Shown here: piece after piece, positions 18,322 to 27,368 of the stretch
Layout of the letters: each line of letters begins with the position of its first letter
Numbering within the stretch: the first letter of the stretch is position 1
From: Pseudomonadota bacterium
GTDB taxonomy: Bacteria > Pseudomonadota > Gammaproteobacteria > Pseudomonadales > Halieaceae
DNA: 34,251 bases
NCBI GenBank assembly: GCA_002862405.1
Contig: PKCZ01000052.1
Location: 1-34,251, forward strand
Direction of reading: 5' to 3'
Position numbers and translations under genes: made by a program
Notes under the pieces: model-generated
Told to the model about the DNA's origin: nothing
What the model saw: the letters and a program-made list of their open reading frames with translations, nothing else
The model's database searches: none

Positions 18322-19224
18322 CTACGCGCCCTCGTCTTTAACCAAAGACTTCATCACAATCGAGAAGTCATCTCGCCCCAGACCGGCAGCCTGAAGCGCT
18401 TGATACACCGCATTTGCAAGACGCCCAAAGTCAGCATCAACCGATGAGTGCTCCGCCAGTTCGATTGCCAAACCCAAGTCCTTTGCCATCAAGTCCACCA
18501 TAAAGCCAGGCTTGTAGTCATTTCCTGCCGGCGCACCTTCCATAACCCCGGGCCAGGGATTGTACACCTGGAGCGACCAGTTGTTGCCCGAACTCGCCTT
18601 CATAATCTCTGACTGCACCGAGGGATCCAGGCCATTGGCAGCCCCGATGGCCAGTGCCTCGCAGGTGCCGATCATATGAATGGCCAACAACATATTATTG
18701 GCCGCCTTAGCCACCTGCCCTGCACCGTCAGGCCCAGCGTGAAAAATCTTTTCCTCATTGCCCATCGCCTTGAGGACTTCTTTTGCACGGGAAAAGGCCT
18801 CGGCTGTGCCACCGCACATAAACGCCAGCGTTCCTGCCTGTGCTGCACCGACGCCACCTGAAACAGGCGTATCCATGAAATCAATGCCGACGTCGCGTGC
18901 GGCCACGTGGAGCTCGCGGGCCGTGGCTGCGTCAATCGTACTTGCATCGAGTACCAACGTTCCCTTAGACAAACCCGAAAAAATCCCTGCATCACCCAGC
19001 ATGACCGACTTGACGTGTTTGCCTGCCGGCAACATGGAGACGACCACATCGGCACCCGAAGTGGCGTCGTGAGCGGAAGGAGCCGCCACCGCACCCGCGG
19101 CTACGACGTCACTCAACGCTGACGCTGACAAATCAAATGCCGCTACCGTCCAGTCTGCCTTAAGGAGGTTTTTAGCCATGGGACCGCCCATATTACCAAG
19201 ACCAATAAATGCGACCGTTGGCAT
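18322..19224 (-). CDS. mmsB: 3-hydroxyisobutyrate dehydrogenase
   Basis: MPTVAFIGLGNMGGPMAKNLLKADWTV; DTPVSGGVGAAQAGTLAFMCGG; GAGQVAKAANNMLLAIHMIGTCEALAIG; FMVDLMAKDLGLA. Confidence 0.92.
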   Translation of the reverse strand: MPTVAFIGLGNMGGPMAKNLLKADWTVAAFDLSASALSDVVAAGAVAAPSAHDATSGADVVVSMLPAGKHVKSVMLGDAGIFSGLSKGTLVLDASTIDAATARELHVAARDVGIDFMDTPVSGGVGAAQAGTLAFMCGGTAEAFSRAKEVLKAMGNEEKIFHAGPDGAGQVAKAANNMLLAIHMIGTCEALAIGAANGLDPSVQSEIMKASSGNNWSLQVYNPWPGVMEGAPAGNDYKPGFMVDLMAKDLGLAIELAEHSSVDADFGRLANAVYQALQAAGLGRDDFSIVMKSLVKDEGA

Positions 19225-19248
19225 CGAATTTCCTTTTATGATTTAAAT

Positions 19249-19264
19249 TAGTAAGTGCTTACTA
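19249..19264. promoter_or_regulatory. Palindrome TAGTAAG-tg-CTTACTA, candidate regulator site
   Basis: 7-bp perfect arms, 2-nt spacer, between the hydrolase stop and mmsB; overlaps the hydrolase stop codon. Confidence 0.45.
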
Positions 19265-20368
19265 CCACGGATAGTGCATGCTCGGTGAACCTTCAGGCTC
19301 ACGAAAAAAGGACTCCAGTAAATCATCGGGGACATCGCGCACCGCATCAAACTGCCACTTTGGCTGACGGTCCTTATCCACTAGTAGCGCTCTTACGCCC
19401 TCCGCAAACTCTGGATGTCGCATGATATTGGCACCCAAACGCAACTCAGTATCGAACACTTCCTTCAATGAGTAATCGACTGAATCATTCAGCTGCCTGA
19501 AGATCCACGCAGCAGCAAGTTTCGAGCCGTGAGCAAATCCATCACGCGCCTTTTGCAGCCATGCATTGTCACCGTCATAAGCCAACAGCCGGTCCGATAT
19601 CGCCACCAGATCATCGCCCGCCATCAGCGCATCAATGTCGGGCATCAGTGGCTCAACGACACCTGCCGGGAGTTCTGCGGCTGGCGTCAATCCTAGGATA
19701 GCGTCAACAATCGCTGTATTGGCTTCCGGATCATCAGTCCAGTCAGCCACTGCCAAAGCCGCCATCACCTCATGACGCTGCTCGTGCGCAAGGAAGACGT
19801 CACCCAAATTGGCAAACAGCGCGTCCGCGGCGTTGATGTGCGCCGACGTCAATGACAAGAAACGCCCGATCATTCCTGGCGTCCGATTCAAGAAGTAACT
19901 GCCACCTACGTCAGGGAACAGTGCAATCGTGATTTCTGGCATACCGATGCGGGTTCGTTCGCTGACAACCCGGTGGCTGCAGCCAGCCATGACACCCATA
20001 CCGCCACCCATCACAACACCATGGCCCCAACAGATCACGGGTTTAGGGTAAGTGAACAGCACGTAATTCATCTGGTACTCGCGCGCAAAAAAGTTTTCGG
20101 CGTAAGTACAAGGACCGCCCGGATTTTCGATAGAGGATCGACGCAGTTCGTGAACGTCACCACCGGCACAAAAGGCCTTCTCTCCCTCACCATCAATATA
20201 TACTGCGGCAATGGAATCATCCTCGGCCCATTCAAGTAGCTTACCGAGCATGATTTCAATCATCTCAGCATCGAGGGAATTGAGAATTCGGGGCACGTTT
20301 AAGGTCAACCGACCCACCTGGCGATCACTCTCGCCCAAGCTTGAAACTACTACAACTTCTTCGCTCAT
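19262..20368 (-). CDS. 3-hydroxyisobutyryl-CoA hydrolase (enoyl-CoA hydratase/isomerase fold)
   Basis: GRLTLNVPRILNSLDAEMIEIM, KAFCAGGDVHELRRS, GHGVVMGGGMGVMAGCSHRVVSERTRIGMPEITIALFPDVGGSYFLNRTPG: HIBYL-CoA-H type. Start MSEEV overlaps the upstream stop (ATGA). Confidence 0.9.
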   Translation of the reverse strand: MSEEVVVVSSLGESDRQVGRLTLNVPRILNSLDAEMIEIMLGKLLEWAEDDSIAAVYIDGEGEKAFCAGGDVHELRRSSIENPGGPCTYAENFFAREYQMNYVLFTYPKPVICWGHGVVMGGGMGVMAGCSHRVVSERTRIGMPEITIALFPDVGGSYFLNRTPGMIGRFLSLTSAHINAADALFANLGDVFLAHEQRHEVMAALAVADWTDDPEANTAIVDAILGLTPAAELPAGVVEPLMPDIDALMAGDDLVAISDRLLAYDGDNAWLQKARDGFAHGSKLAAAWIFRQLNDSVDYSLKEVFDTELRLGANIMRHPEFAEGVRALLVDKDRQPKWQFDAVRDVPDDLLESFFREPEGSPSMHYPW

Positions 20369-21153
20369 CGGTTCTTCCACTCTGGCGCACGCTTTTCTAG
20401 AAAGGCGTTTACACCCTCCTTTTGGTCTTCGGTTGAAAATAGCGCCACGAATTCGTCACGCTCTGCCACCAATCCAGCGCCAATCGCTATGTCTCGCGCG
20501 GAATGAATAAGCCTTTTACAGGCAGCAATCGATGTTGGACTTTGATCTGAGGCGCGTTTGGCTAAATCTATAGCTGTTGCGAGTGAAGTGCCCGGCTCAA
20601 CAACCTCCTCCACCAGACCAATCGTCATGGCTTTTTCGGCCGAAACGCGCTCGCCGAAAAGAATCATGCGCTTTGCCCACCCTTCGCCTATAAGCTGCGC
20701 CAGTCGCTGGGTTCCGCCTGCGCAAGGAAGTAGCCCGACGCGAGCCTCTGGCAAAGCGAGTGCCGCGTGCGACTCGGCGATACGGATGTCACATGCCAAC
20801 GCTACTTCGAGACCACCGCCCATGGCATAACCATTAATTGCAGCGATCGAAACGCCTCGATAATCCGCCAAAGTCTCAAACGCGGTCCCAAAGGCATCAC
20901 CCATGGCTCCCGCAGCGACAGGATCGCCGCTGGCAAACTGGTTCAAATCAGCGCCCGCTGAAAAAAACTTCTCGCCCTGTCCAGTGATGACCAAGGCGCG
21001 GACATTGGCCATACCATTGAGCTCATTCACAACAGCCTCGAGAGCGGGAAGACTTTCGAGGTCCCAGGTGTTGGCTGTGGAGTTATTGATCGTGACGATG
21101 GCAATCCCATCCTCGATTGACACCAACACCTTTTCACTTGGACTGATACTCAT
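20365..21153 (-). CDS. Enoyl-CoA hydratase
   Basis: FFSAGADLNQFASGD, AAINGYAMGGGLEVALACDIRIAESHAALALPEARVGLLPCAGGTQRLAQLIGEGWAKRMILFGERVSAEKAMTIGLVEEVV. Confidence 0.92.
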   Translation of the reverse strand: MSISPSEKVLVSIEDGIAIVTINNSTANTWDLESLPALEAVVNELNGMANVRALVITGQGEKFFSAGADLNQFASGDPVAAGAMGDAFGTAFETLADYRGVSIAAINGYAMGGGLEVALACDIRIAESHAALALPEARVGLLPCAGGTQRLAQLIGEGWAKRMILFGERVSAEKAMTIGLVEEVVEPGTSLATAIDLAKRASDQSPTSIAACKRLIHSARDIAIGAGLVAERDEFVALFSTEDQKEGVNAFLEKRAPEWKNR

Positions 21154-22310
21154 TGGATTAACTCCAGCGCGCCGTCCATCAGTGCTTGTCGCGAAATAAT
21201 GACCCGCATAATCTCATTGGTGCCCTCAAGAATCTGATGAACCCGCGTATCACGAACATAACGCTCCATCGGATACTCACGAATATAGCCATAGCCACCG
21301 AACAGCTGCAGCGCGTCATTACAGACTTTAAACCCGGCATCAGTGGCAAAACGCTTCGCCATCGCGCAATAGGTTGAGGCGTTTGAATCACCGTTATCAA
21401 GCTTACTGGCTGCAAGGCGAATCATCTGTCTCGATGCGACCAGCTCGGTGAGCATGTCGGCGATCTGAAATTGTGTGTGCTGAAACTCGGAAATCACGGT
21501 ATTGAACTGCTGTCGATCTTTCACATAAGCAGTGGCATCGACAATCGCTTGCTGCGCCGTGCCCACCGAGCAGGTTGCGATATTGATTCGACCTCCATCG
21601 AGCCCTTCCATGGCAATGGAGAACCCCTGACCTTCTTCGCCCAGTCGATTGGCCGCCGGGACGCGAACATCATCAAAGCTGATTTGCCGCGTGGGCTGCG
21701 CATTCCAACCCATCTTGCTCTCTTTCTTACCGTAGGAAATTCCCTCGAGATCAGCGGGTACGAGAAACGCGGTGATACCCCTGGCTCCGCTATCGCCTGT
21801 TCGCGCCATGACAACGAGGACATCCGTGTCGCCAGCGCCAGAAATGAAAACCTTGCTGCCATTGAGCCGATAGCTATCGCCCTCTCTCATGGCAGTGGTC
21901 CGCAGCGACGCCGCATCTGAGCCAGCACCGGGCTCGGTCAAACAATACGAGGCCAAAGTCTCCCCACCGACCAGTGATGGACACCAGCGATCAACAACCG
22001 ATTGCTGACAATACTTTCCGATCATGGCGGTCGCCATGTTATGGATGGTCAAAAAAGCGGCAGTCGTTGTACAGCCTCTCGCAAGCTCCTCGACAATAAG
22101 ACTGGCGTCCAGCCGTGACATACCCAGCCCTCCGGCCTCTTCCAGGGTATACATCCCCATAAAGCCGAGGTCGCCCGCTGCCTTCAGGGCAGATTTTGGA
22201 AACAGTGATGACTCGTCCCAATGCGCTGCATTGGGACGAAACTCTGCCTGCGCAAACTCTCGGGCGCTGGCAACGTAAGCGCTTTGCTCTTCGCTTAGCT
22301 CAAACTGCAT
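21150..22310 (-). CDS. Acyl-CoA dehydrogenase, probably isobutyryl-CoA dehydrogenase
   Basis: YCLTEPGAGSDAASLRTTA, KVFISGAGDTDVLVVMART, DTRVHQILEGTNEIMRVIISRQ. Substrate inferred from neighbours mmsB, hydrolase and hydratase. Confidence 0.9.
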   Translation of the reverse strand: MQFELSEEQSAYVASAREFAQAEFRPNAAHWDESSLFPKSALKAAGDLGFMGMYTLEEAGGLGMSRLDASLIVEELARGCTTTAAFLTIHNMATAMIGKYCQQSVVDRWCPSLVGGETLASYCLTEPGAGSDAASLRTTAMREGDSYRLNGSKVFISGAGDTDVLVVMARTGDSGARGITAFLVPADLEGISYGKKESKMGWNAQPTRQISFDDVRVPAANRLGEEGQGFSIAMEGLDGGRINIATCSVGTAQQAIVDATAYVKDRQQFNTVISEFQHTQFQIADMLTELVASRQMIRLAASKLDNGDSNASTYCAMAKRFATDAGFKVCNDALQLFGGYGYIREYPMERYVRDTRVHQILEGTNEIMRVIISRQALMDGALELIQ

Positions 22311-22363
22311 GAGAAGACCTCACAGTGATATATCGGGGCATGTGTTGATTCATTTTATCCATG

Positions 22364-22377
22364 GCACCTGTCGGTGC
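22364..22377. promoter_or_regulatory. Inverted repeat GCACC-tgtc-GGTGC
   Basis: 5-bp perfect arms, between the divergent acyl-CoA dehydrogenase operon and luxR-type gene. Confidence 0.3.
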
Positions 22378-22443
22378 TATTGTGGCGTTAGACAGCGAGA
22401 CGCGCAAAAGAACGCGAAGTTTAATTCATAATTTTTACGAACC

Positions 22444-23271
22444 ATGTCCAAACTCACAGCCATCACATCGGATTTTGCCAGAGCCATTGAGTATCTGGGT
22501 ACAGAACATTTTGTCCCCACGATCGCGGACGTGCTTTGTGGCCTTATCAATGCTGACGACGCCACCGTCATTGTCTACGGTCATGAGGAACTGCCGACCA
22601 TTAGCTTCGCAAGGCCATTAGCCGGCAAGGAAGAAAGCTCACTTGCCACTTACCTTACGGGGCCTTTCTTACTAGACCCGTTCTATCGCGCTGCGGCCTA
22701 CGATCAGCAGTTTGGTGTTTTTCGCCTTGCTGACCTCGCGCCCGCGAGTTTCCGGAGCTCAGAGTATTACAAGAACTGGTACAAACACTGTGGCTATGAG
22801 GACGAATGCGGGTTGCTCATCCGTGTTGCCAACGAGAACTTTATCAATATCTCTATTGGTCTTACATCCGAAGGGGCCCGCTTCAGAGTTGGGCAAGCAA
22901 AGCTACTCGCGAGTATTTACGAGCTGACGGCCTCACTCTGCCGGCGACACTTCTTAGAGGTGCAGGAAGCGCAAAAGAAAACGACACTGCGAGAGCGCAT
23001 GCATCGATCGCTTACAGCGTTTGGTGGCAGTGTACTGACCCGCCGAGAGAGACAGGTTGTCGAACTGGTCCTGCTTGGCCATAACACCCGCTTAATTGCC
23101 GAGAAACTCGGCATCTCGATCGAAACGGTAAAGCTGCATCGGAAGCATGCTTATGCCAAATTGGATATCAGTTCTCAGGCAGAGCTCTTCTTTCTATTCA
23201 TGGAAGCGCTGTCCCACTGGTCAGGTGATCCTGATACCGACCCGCTCATTGCCTATCAAGGAGGCCAGTGA
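22444..23271 (+). CDS. LuxR-family HTH transcriptional regulator with N-terminal sensor-like domain
   Basis: C-terminal LTRRERQVVELVLLGHNTRLIAEKLGISIETVKLHRKHAYAKLDISSQAELFFLF is a GerE/LuxR HTH. Confidence 0.9.
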   Translation: MSKLTAITSDFARAIEYLGTEHFVPTIADVLCGLINADDATVIVYGHEELPTISFARPLAGKEESSLATYLTGPFLLDPFYRAAAYDQQFGVFRLADLAPASFRSSEYYKNWYKHCGYEDECGLLIRVANENFINISIGLTSEGARFRVGQAKLLASIYELTASLCRRHFLEVQEAQKKTTLRERMHRSLTAFGGSVLTRRERQVVELVLLGHNTRLIAEKLGISIETVKLHRKHAYAKLDISSQAELFFLFMEALSHWSGDPDTDPLIAYQGGQ

Positions 23272-24845
23272 TTTTGACTGAACTCTCGTTGGGTGATGGT
23301 TTTGCGGCACTCAATCGCGGCGACCTCGCCACCGCTGGCGAGGCCTGCAAACAAGCCTTGGCCGCCAATCAAAAGCACGTGCCTGCGCATTTCCTCGTGG
23401 GTCTGGTGGCTTTAGAAGGCAAACAGCGTCAAGTCGCACACGAAGCGTTTAAATCGGTTGTTAAGCTAGACCGCGATCATGCGGCTGCCTGGGCCCACCT
23501 CGCAAAACTCAATGTGGGTGAAGGCAGAATCGCGGCGGCTGAGTCGGCACTGCGTGAAGTCCGCAGAATTCAGCCCAGCGATCCTATGGTGATTGAGCTG
23601 ACCGGTACCGTGCTCAACTCGCTCGGTGAGTACGAAGCCGCCGAGCTCTTTTTTGAGCGCGCGCACCAGATGGTACCGCAAAGCCCGTCCGCGCTAATGA
23701 ACCTTGGCAATGTTCGAGTCTTCCTTGGAAAGATTGAGGCGGCGGTTGCCCTCTTTAAGCGCGCCATCGAACTCGAACCCAACAGTGCGCAATGTCACTG
23801 GGGACTGGCCAATTCAGAAAAAGCAAAAAACGACAGCCACATAAAGACCATGCAGGGGTTGATCGATTCTGGGCGGCAATCGAAACGGTCGCAGGGCTTT
23901 CTATATTACGCCATAGGCAAAGAAAATGAGGATTTAGGCAACTGGATTGATGCCTTCTCCGCCTTCAGTCAGGGTGCGCAGGCCCGACGCGAAACCGTCG
24001 AATTCAGCGAGGCCGATGAAGCGGCCATGTTTGCGGCCATCAAAGAGACTTACACAGCGGAGTGGTTAGCTGGTGCCACGCCCGGTGCTGAAGACCCAGC
24101 ACCTATTTTCGTCTTGGGCCAGCCACGGACCGGAACAACACTGATAGAGCGAGTCATCACCAGCCACTCACAGGTGTATTCCGCGGGCGAGTTACAACAA
24201 TTTGGTCTCGCAGTTCGGCGAGCTTCGCGGTTCGCTGATCCAAAACGGTTTTCTAAAGAACTGTTTCTTACCGCGTCGACAGTTAATCCCGCAGAGATTG
24301 GACATATGTACCTACGATCAACAGCGAAGCTTAGAGATAAAAGCCCCTTCTTCGTGGATAAGCTACCGGTCAATTACCTCAACATCCCACTTATTTTGGC
24401 TGCCCTTCCCAAGGCAAAGATTATTCATCTTGTTAGAGGTCCAATGGACGCATGCTTCGCAAGCTTCAAGCAGTTATTCGCGGATGCGTACCTGCACTCC
24501 TACGACCAATGCGAGATGGCACGCCATCATGCTCGCTATCGCGATTTGATGGCGCATTTTCGACATGAGTTCCCCGGACGCATTATCGATATCAGCTACG
24601 AAGCGGCGGCGCGAGACCTTGAACCCAACGCAAGAAAGCTTATTGGCGCCCTTAAACTCCCATGGGAAGACGCCTGCCTTAACTTTCACGAGAGTACATC
24701 CGGTGTCGCCACCGCGAGTTCGGTGCAAGTCCGTGAGCCCGCGCATACCCGATCCATCGGTCGCTGGCGTCGGTACGAAACTGAGCTTTCACCCATGATG
24801 AACGAGCTGACGCGACTCGGGGTACCCCTTGAGGGGGTTCCCTGA
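23268..24845 (+). CDS. TPR-repeat protein with C-terminal sulfotransferase domain
   Basis: GTG start overlaps the luxR stop (GTGA). TPR-like repeats, then PIFVLGQPRTGTTLIERVITSHSQVYSAGELQQFG, FVDKLPVNYLNIPLILAALPKAKIIHLVRGPMDACFASFKQLF, C-term STSGVATASSVQVREPAHTRSIGRWRRYE. Confidence 0.93.
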   Translation: MILTELSLGDGFAALNRGDLATAGEACKQALAANQKHVPAHFLVGLVALEGKQRQVAHEAFKSVVKLDRDHAAAWAHLAKLNVGEGRIAAAESALREVRRIQPSDPMVIELTGTVLNSLGEYEAAELFFERAHQMVPQSPSALMNLGNVRVFLGKIEAAVALFKRAIELEPNSAQCHWGLANSEKAKNDSHIKTMQGLIDSGRQSKRSQGFLYYAIGKENEDLGNWIDAFSAFSQGAQARRETVEFSEADEAAMFAAIKETYTAEWLAGATPGAEDPAPIFVLGQPRTGTTLIERVITSHSQVYSAGELQQFGLAVRRASRFADPKRFSKELFLTASTVNPAEIGHMYLRSTAKLRDKSPFFVDKLPVNYLNIPLILAALPKAKIIHLVRGPMDACFASFKQLFADAYLHSYDQCEMARHHARYRDLMAHFRHEFPGRIIDISYEAAARDLEPNARKLIGALKLPWEDACLNFHESTSGVATASSVQVREPAHTRSIGRWRRYETELSPMMNELTRLGVPLEGVP

Positions 24846-24876
24846 GATTAGGTCAGGAGTATACTGCGCGGGTGCA

Positions 24877-24897
24877 AAAGAAGCGTGAAGCTTCTTT
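24877..24897. other. Intergenic hairpin AAAGAAGC-GTGAA-GCTTCTTT
   Basis: 8-bp perfect stem with a 5-nt loop between the TPR-sulfotransferase and TBDR; no clean T run follows on the plus strand. Confidence 0.5.
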
Positions 24898-24966
24898 ATA
24901 AAAAACGAGCAGGGAGGCCGATAAATAGCCATACCAGACTGCTCCAACCCATATGAGGAAATCACT

Positions 24967-27348
24967 ATGGCAAAGGTATTCGGGGCCAAACCCAATGCGC
25001 GACTTATTTTGCCGCTAGCTGTCTCGGCGGCTTTAGTTGGCACGAAACCCGCCGTCGCCCAAACCCTTGAAGAGGTTGTTGTTACCGCGACTAAGCGGGA
25101 GCAGGGCGTCATGGATGTCCCGCTAGCTATTACAGCGCTTTCGGGCGACTTCATCGAAGATACAAACCTCAACGACGTCAAGGATCTGATTTCCTACACC
25201 CCTGGTGTGAGCGGTAACTCTCAAGACTCCTACATCGATGCGGTTAGTATCCGCGGTGTTAGAACGCAGGACTTCGGTGTTGGCGGCGATCCATCGTCGG
25301 CATTCTTCAAGAACGACCTCTACGAGGGTCGTAACGGTTCAGCGGTTACTAGTCTCTTTGATATTGAGCGTGCCGAGGTGCTACGTGGACCACAGGGCTT
25401 CCTGTTCGGTCGCAACTCGATCGGCGGTGCATTTAGTGTCCACACTCGCGAAGCTGAGATTGGGGCCGATGATGCCTACATGGATCTGGACTTTGGTCAG
25501 CGTGGTCACTTTGTATTTGAGGGCGCAACCAACATTCCGGTCAACGAAAGCTTTGCAATGCGTCTTTCGGGCTACTCCTCTAGCGAGCGCGGATTCGCGA
25601 AAAACGTGGCGACAAATCGTCGTGAAATTGAACACAGCAAGATGGCTGTACGTTGGTCTACCGCCTACGAGGGTGACCGCTTGTCCATCAATACGGTTGT
25701 CGACTACGAAGACAGAGAGCAGTCTGGTTCCATGTACCGCGCAATTGATAGCGGCGATATCTGGGATGCGTTTGACGGCTATATCGTTGATGACACCACA
25801 TTAGATGGCACGAGCGAGCAAATCGACTCTGACCTCGAGGCGGGCGAAGATGATGACGGCAACTTGCTGACCATCGGCGTCTTCGTTGACTACGATCTGG
25901 GCTTCGCGACCTTGACCTCTAACACGGGCTACAAGGACCACGATTACTACTACTCAGAAGATTACGACGGTACACCTCTCAACATCAACAACTTCCAGTT
26001 CCGTCAATCGGGCCAATACTTCCAGCAGGAGCTGCGCCTGACCGGCAGTGACGAAGGTCCTCTCGGCTGGTACGCAGGTGTTTCGTACTATGACGAGGAC
26101 CTTGACGCCGAGTTTGCCGCGATTGGTTCTGAAGATCTGATGTGTCAGTACTACTTGAACTACTACGCCGAGTATTACGGCTACGAGTTTTACAGCGGTT
26201 GCTCCGATTACTACACCGACTTCTACCCGAGTGCCGACGGCAATCTGGTTGAGACCGGCATGCTCAAGGGCAAGTACAGCGGTTGGGCAGCGTATCTCAG
26301 TATGGATACTGACATCAGCGAGACACTCAATGTTGAAGTGGGTGTGCGCTACACTAGCGATGACAAAGACTTTGGCATCCTTGTCCCCGAGCCCGAGAGC
26401 TATTTAGGGCCCTACTTCACCTATGGTTTTGCGACCGCCGAGTACATCGAAGACTCAAAGTCATGGAGTGATACCACAGCAAAAGTTGCGCTGACGTGGA
26501 CTCCTACTAATGACGCTATGGTATTCGCTAACTATACCCAAGGCTTCAAGTCAGGTGGCTTTGGTAGCTTCTGGATCCAAAATGACCAAGGCAACCCGCC
26601 TGCCTATGAGACAGGTATTACGCAGGGAGATGGCTACTTGCCCGGCTCATTTAGACCGGAGCAGATGGACTCTTACGAGCTAGGATTCAAAACAAGCTAC
26701 CTAGACGGTGCCGGTAACTTTGACATCGTCGCTTTCATGTATGACTACAAAGATGCACAGGTCATCAGCTACGTCGATGTCGACTTTGAAGACGATGGCG
26801 TGACAGACGCCTTCTCGGGTCGCGTGTTGAACGTTGGCCAAACCGATGGCTTCGGTGTCGAAGCGTCAACCACTGTCGCCATGAGCGAGAACACCACCTT
26901 GTATCTCTCGGTGGGTTATCTCGATACAGAAGCGACAGGTCTCTCGGAGATCTGTGGCGCTGATGGTGCCGTCGAGGGCGATGGCCTTGGTTGTGAAGGT
27001 AGCCGTGTTTTCTGGGCACCTGAAGTCACGGCCGCAGGTAAGCTCGACATCGACTTCCCCATGCAAAACGGCATGATCAAGAGCAGCATAGAAGTGTCTT
27101 ATGAAAGTGAGCGCGGCGGCAGCTGGGAAGGCAATCCAGAAGGCATGATTGATGCCTACGCTGTGACTAACTTGCGTATTGGCTACGAATCAAACGACAA
27201 CTGGTACATCCAGGCCTACGCTGAAAACCTGCTCGATGAGTTCACATGGGATGGCTACAACGCGAACGGCGGAATTTTGCCATCGCACTTCTTTGGCCCC
27301 ATGCGCCCAAGAACCTTCGGCATCCGAACAGGAATTAGCTGGTACTAA
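24967..27348 (+). CDS. TonB-dependent receptor with Tyr-rich segments
   Basis: 793 aa: QTLEEVVVTATKREQGVMDVPLAITALSG, IERAEVLRGPQGFLFGRNSIGGAFSVHTRE, C-term MRPRTFGIRTGISWY; SD GAGGAAAT upstream. Confidence 0.95.
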   Translation: MAKVFGAKPNARLILPLAVSAALVGTKPAVAQTLEEVVVTATKREQGVMDVPLAITALSGDFIEDTNLNDVKDLISYTPGVSGNSQDSYIDAVSIRGVRTQDFGVGGDPSSAFFKNDLYEGRNGSAVTSLFDIERAEVLRGPQGFLFGRNSIGGAFSVHTREAEIGADDAYMDLDFGQRGHFVFEGATNIPVNESFAMRLSGYSSSERGFAKNVATNRREIEHSKMAVRWSTAYEGDRLSINTVVDYEDREQSGSMYRAIDSGDIWDAFDGYIVDDTTLDGTSEQIDSDLEAGEDDDGNLLTIGVFVDYDLGFATLTSNTGYKDHDYYYSEDYDGTPLNINNFQFRQSGQYFQQELRLTGSDEGPLGWYAGVSYYDEDLDAEFAAIGSEDLMCQYYLNYYAEYYGYEFYSGCSDYYTDFYPSADGNLVETGMLKGKYSGWAAYLSMDTDISETLNVEVGVRYTSDDKDFGILVPEPESYLGPYFTYGFATAEYIEDSKSWSDTTAKVALTWTPTNDAMVFANYTQGFKSGGFGSFWIQNDQGNPPAYETGITQGDGYLPGSFRPEQMDSYELGFKTSYLDGAGNFDIVAFMYDYKDAQVISYVDVDFEDDGVTDAFSGRVLNVGQTDGFGVEASTTVAMSENTTLYLSVGYLDTEATGLSEICGADGAVEGDGLGCEGSRVFWAPEVTAAGKLDIDFPMQNGMIKSSIEVSYESERGGSWEGNPEGMIDAYAVTNLRIGYESNDNWYIQAYAENLLDEFTWDGYNANGGILPSHFFGPMRPRTFGIRTGISWY

Positions 27349-27368
27349 CATAGCCTTTCAGTGAAAGC

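Noticed and set aside
25238-25804. 188-aa plus-strand ORF overlapping the third TBDR
   Set aside because: Out-of-frame shadow of conserved TBDR plug/barrel sequence; composition not protein-like.
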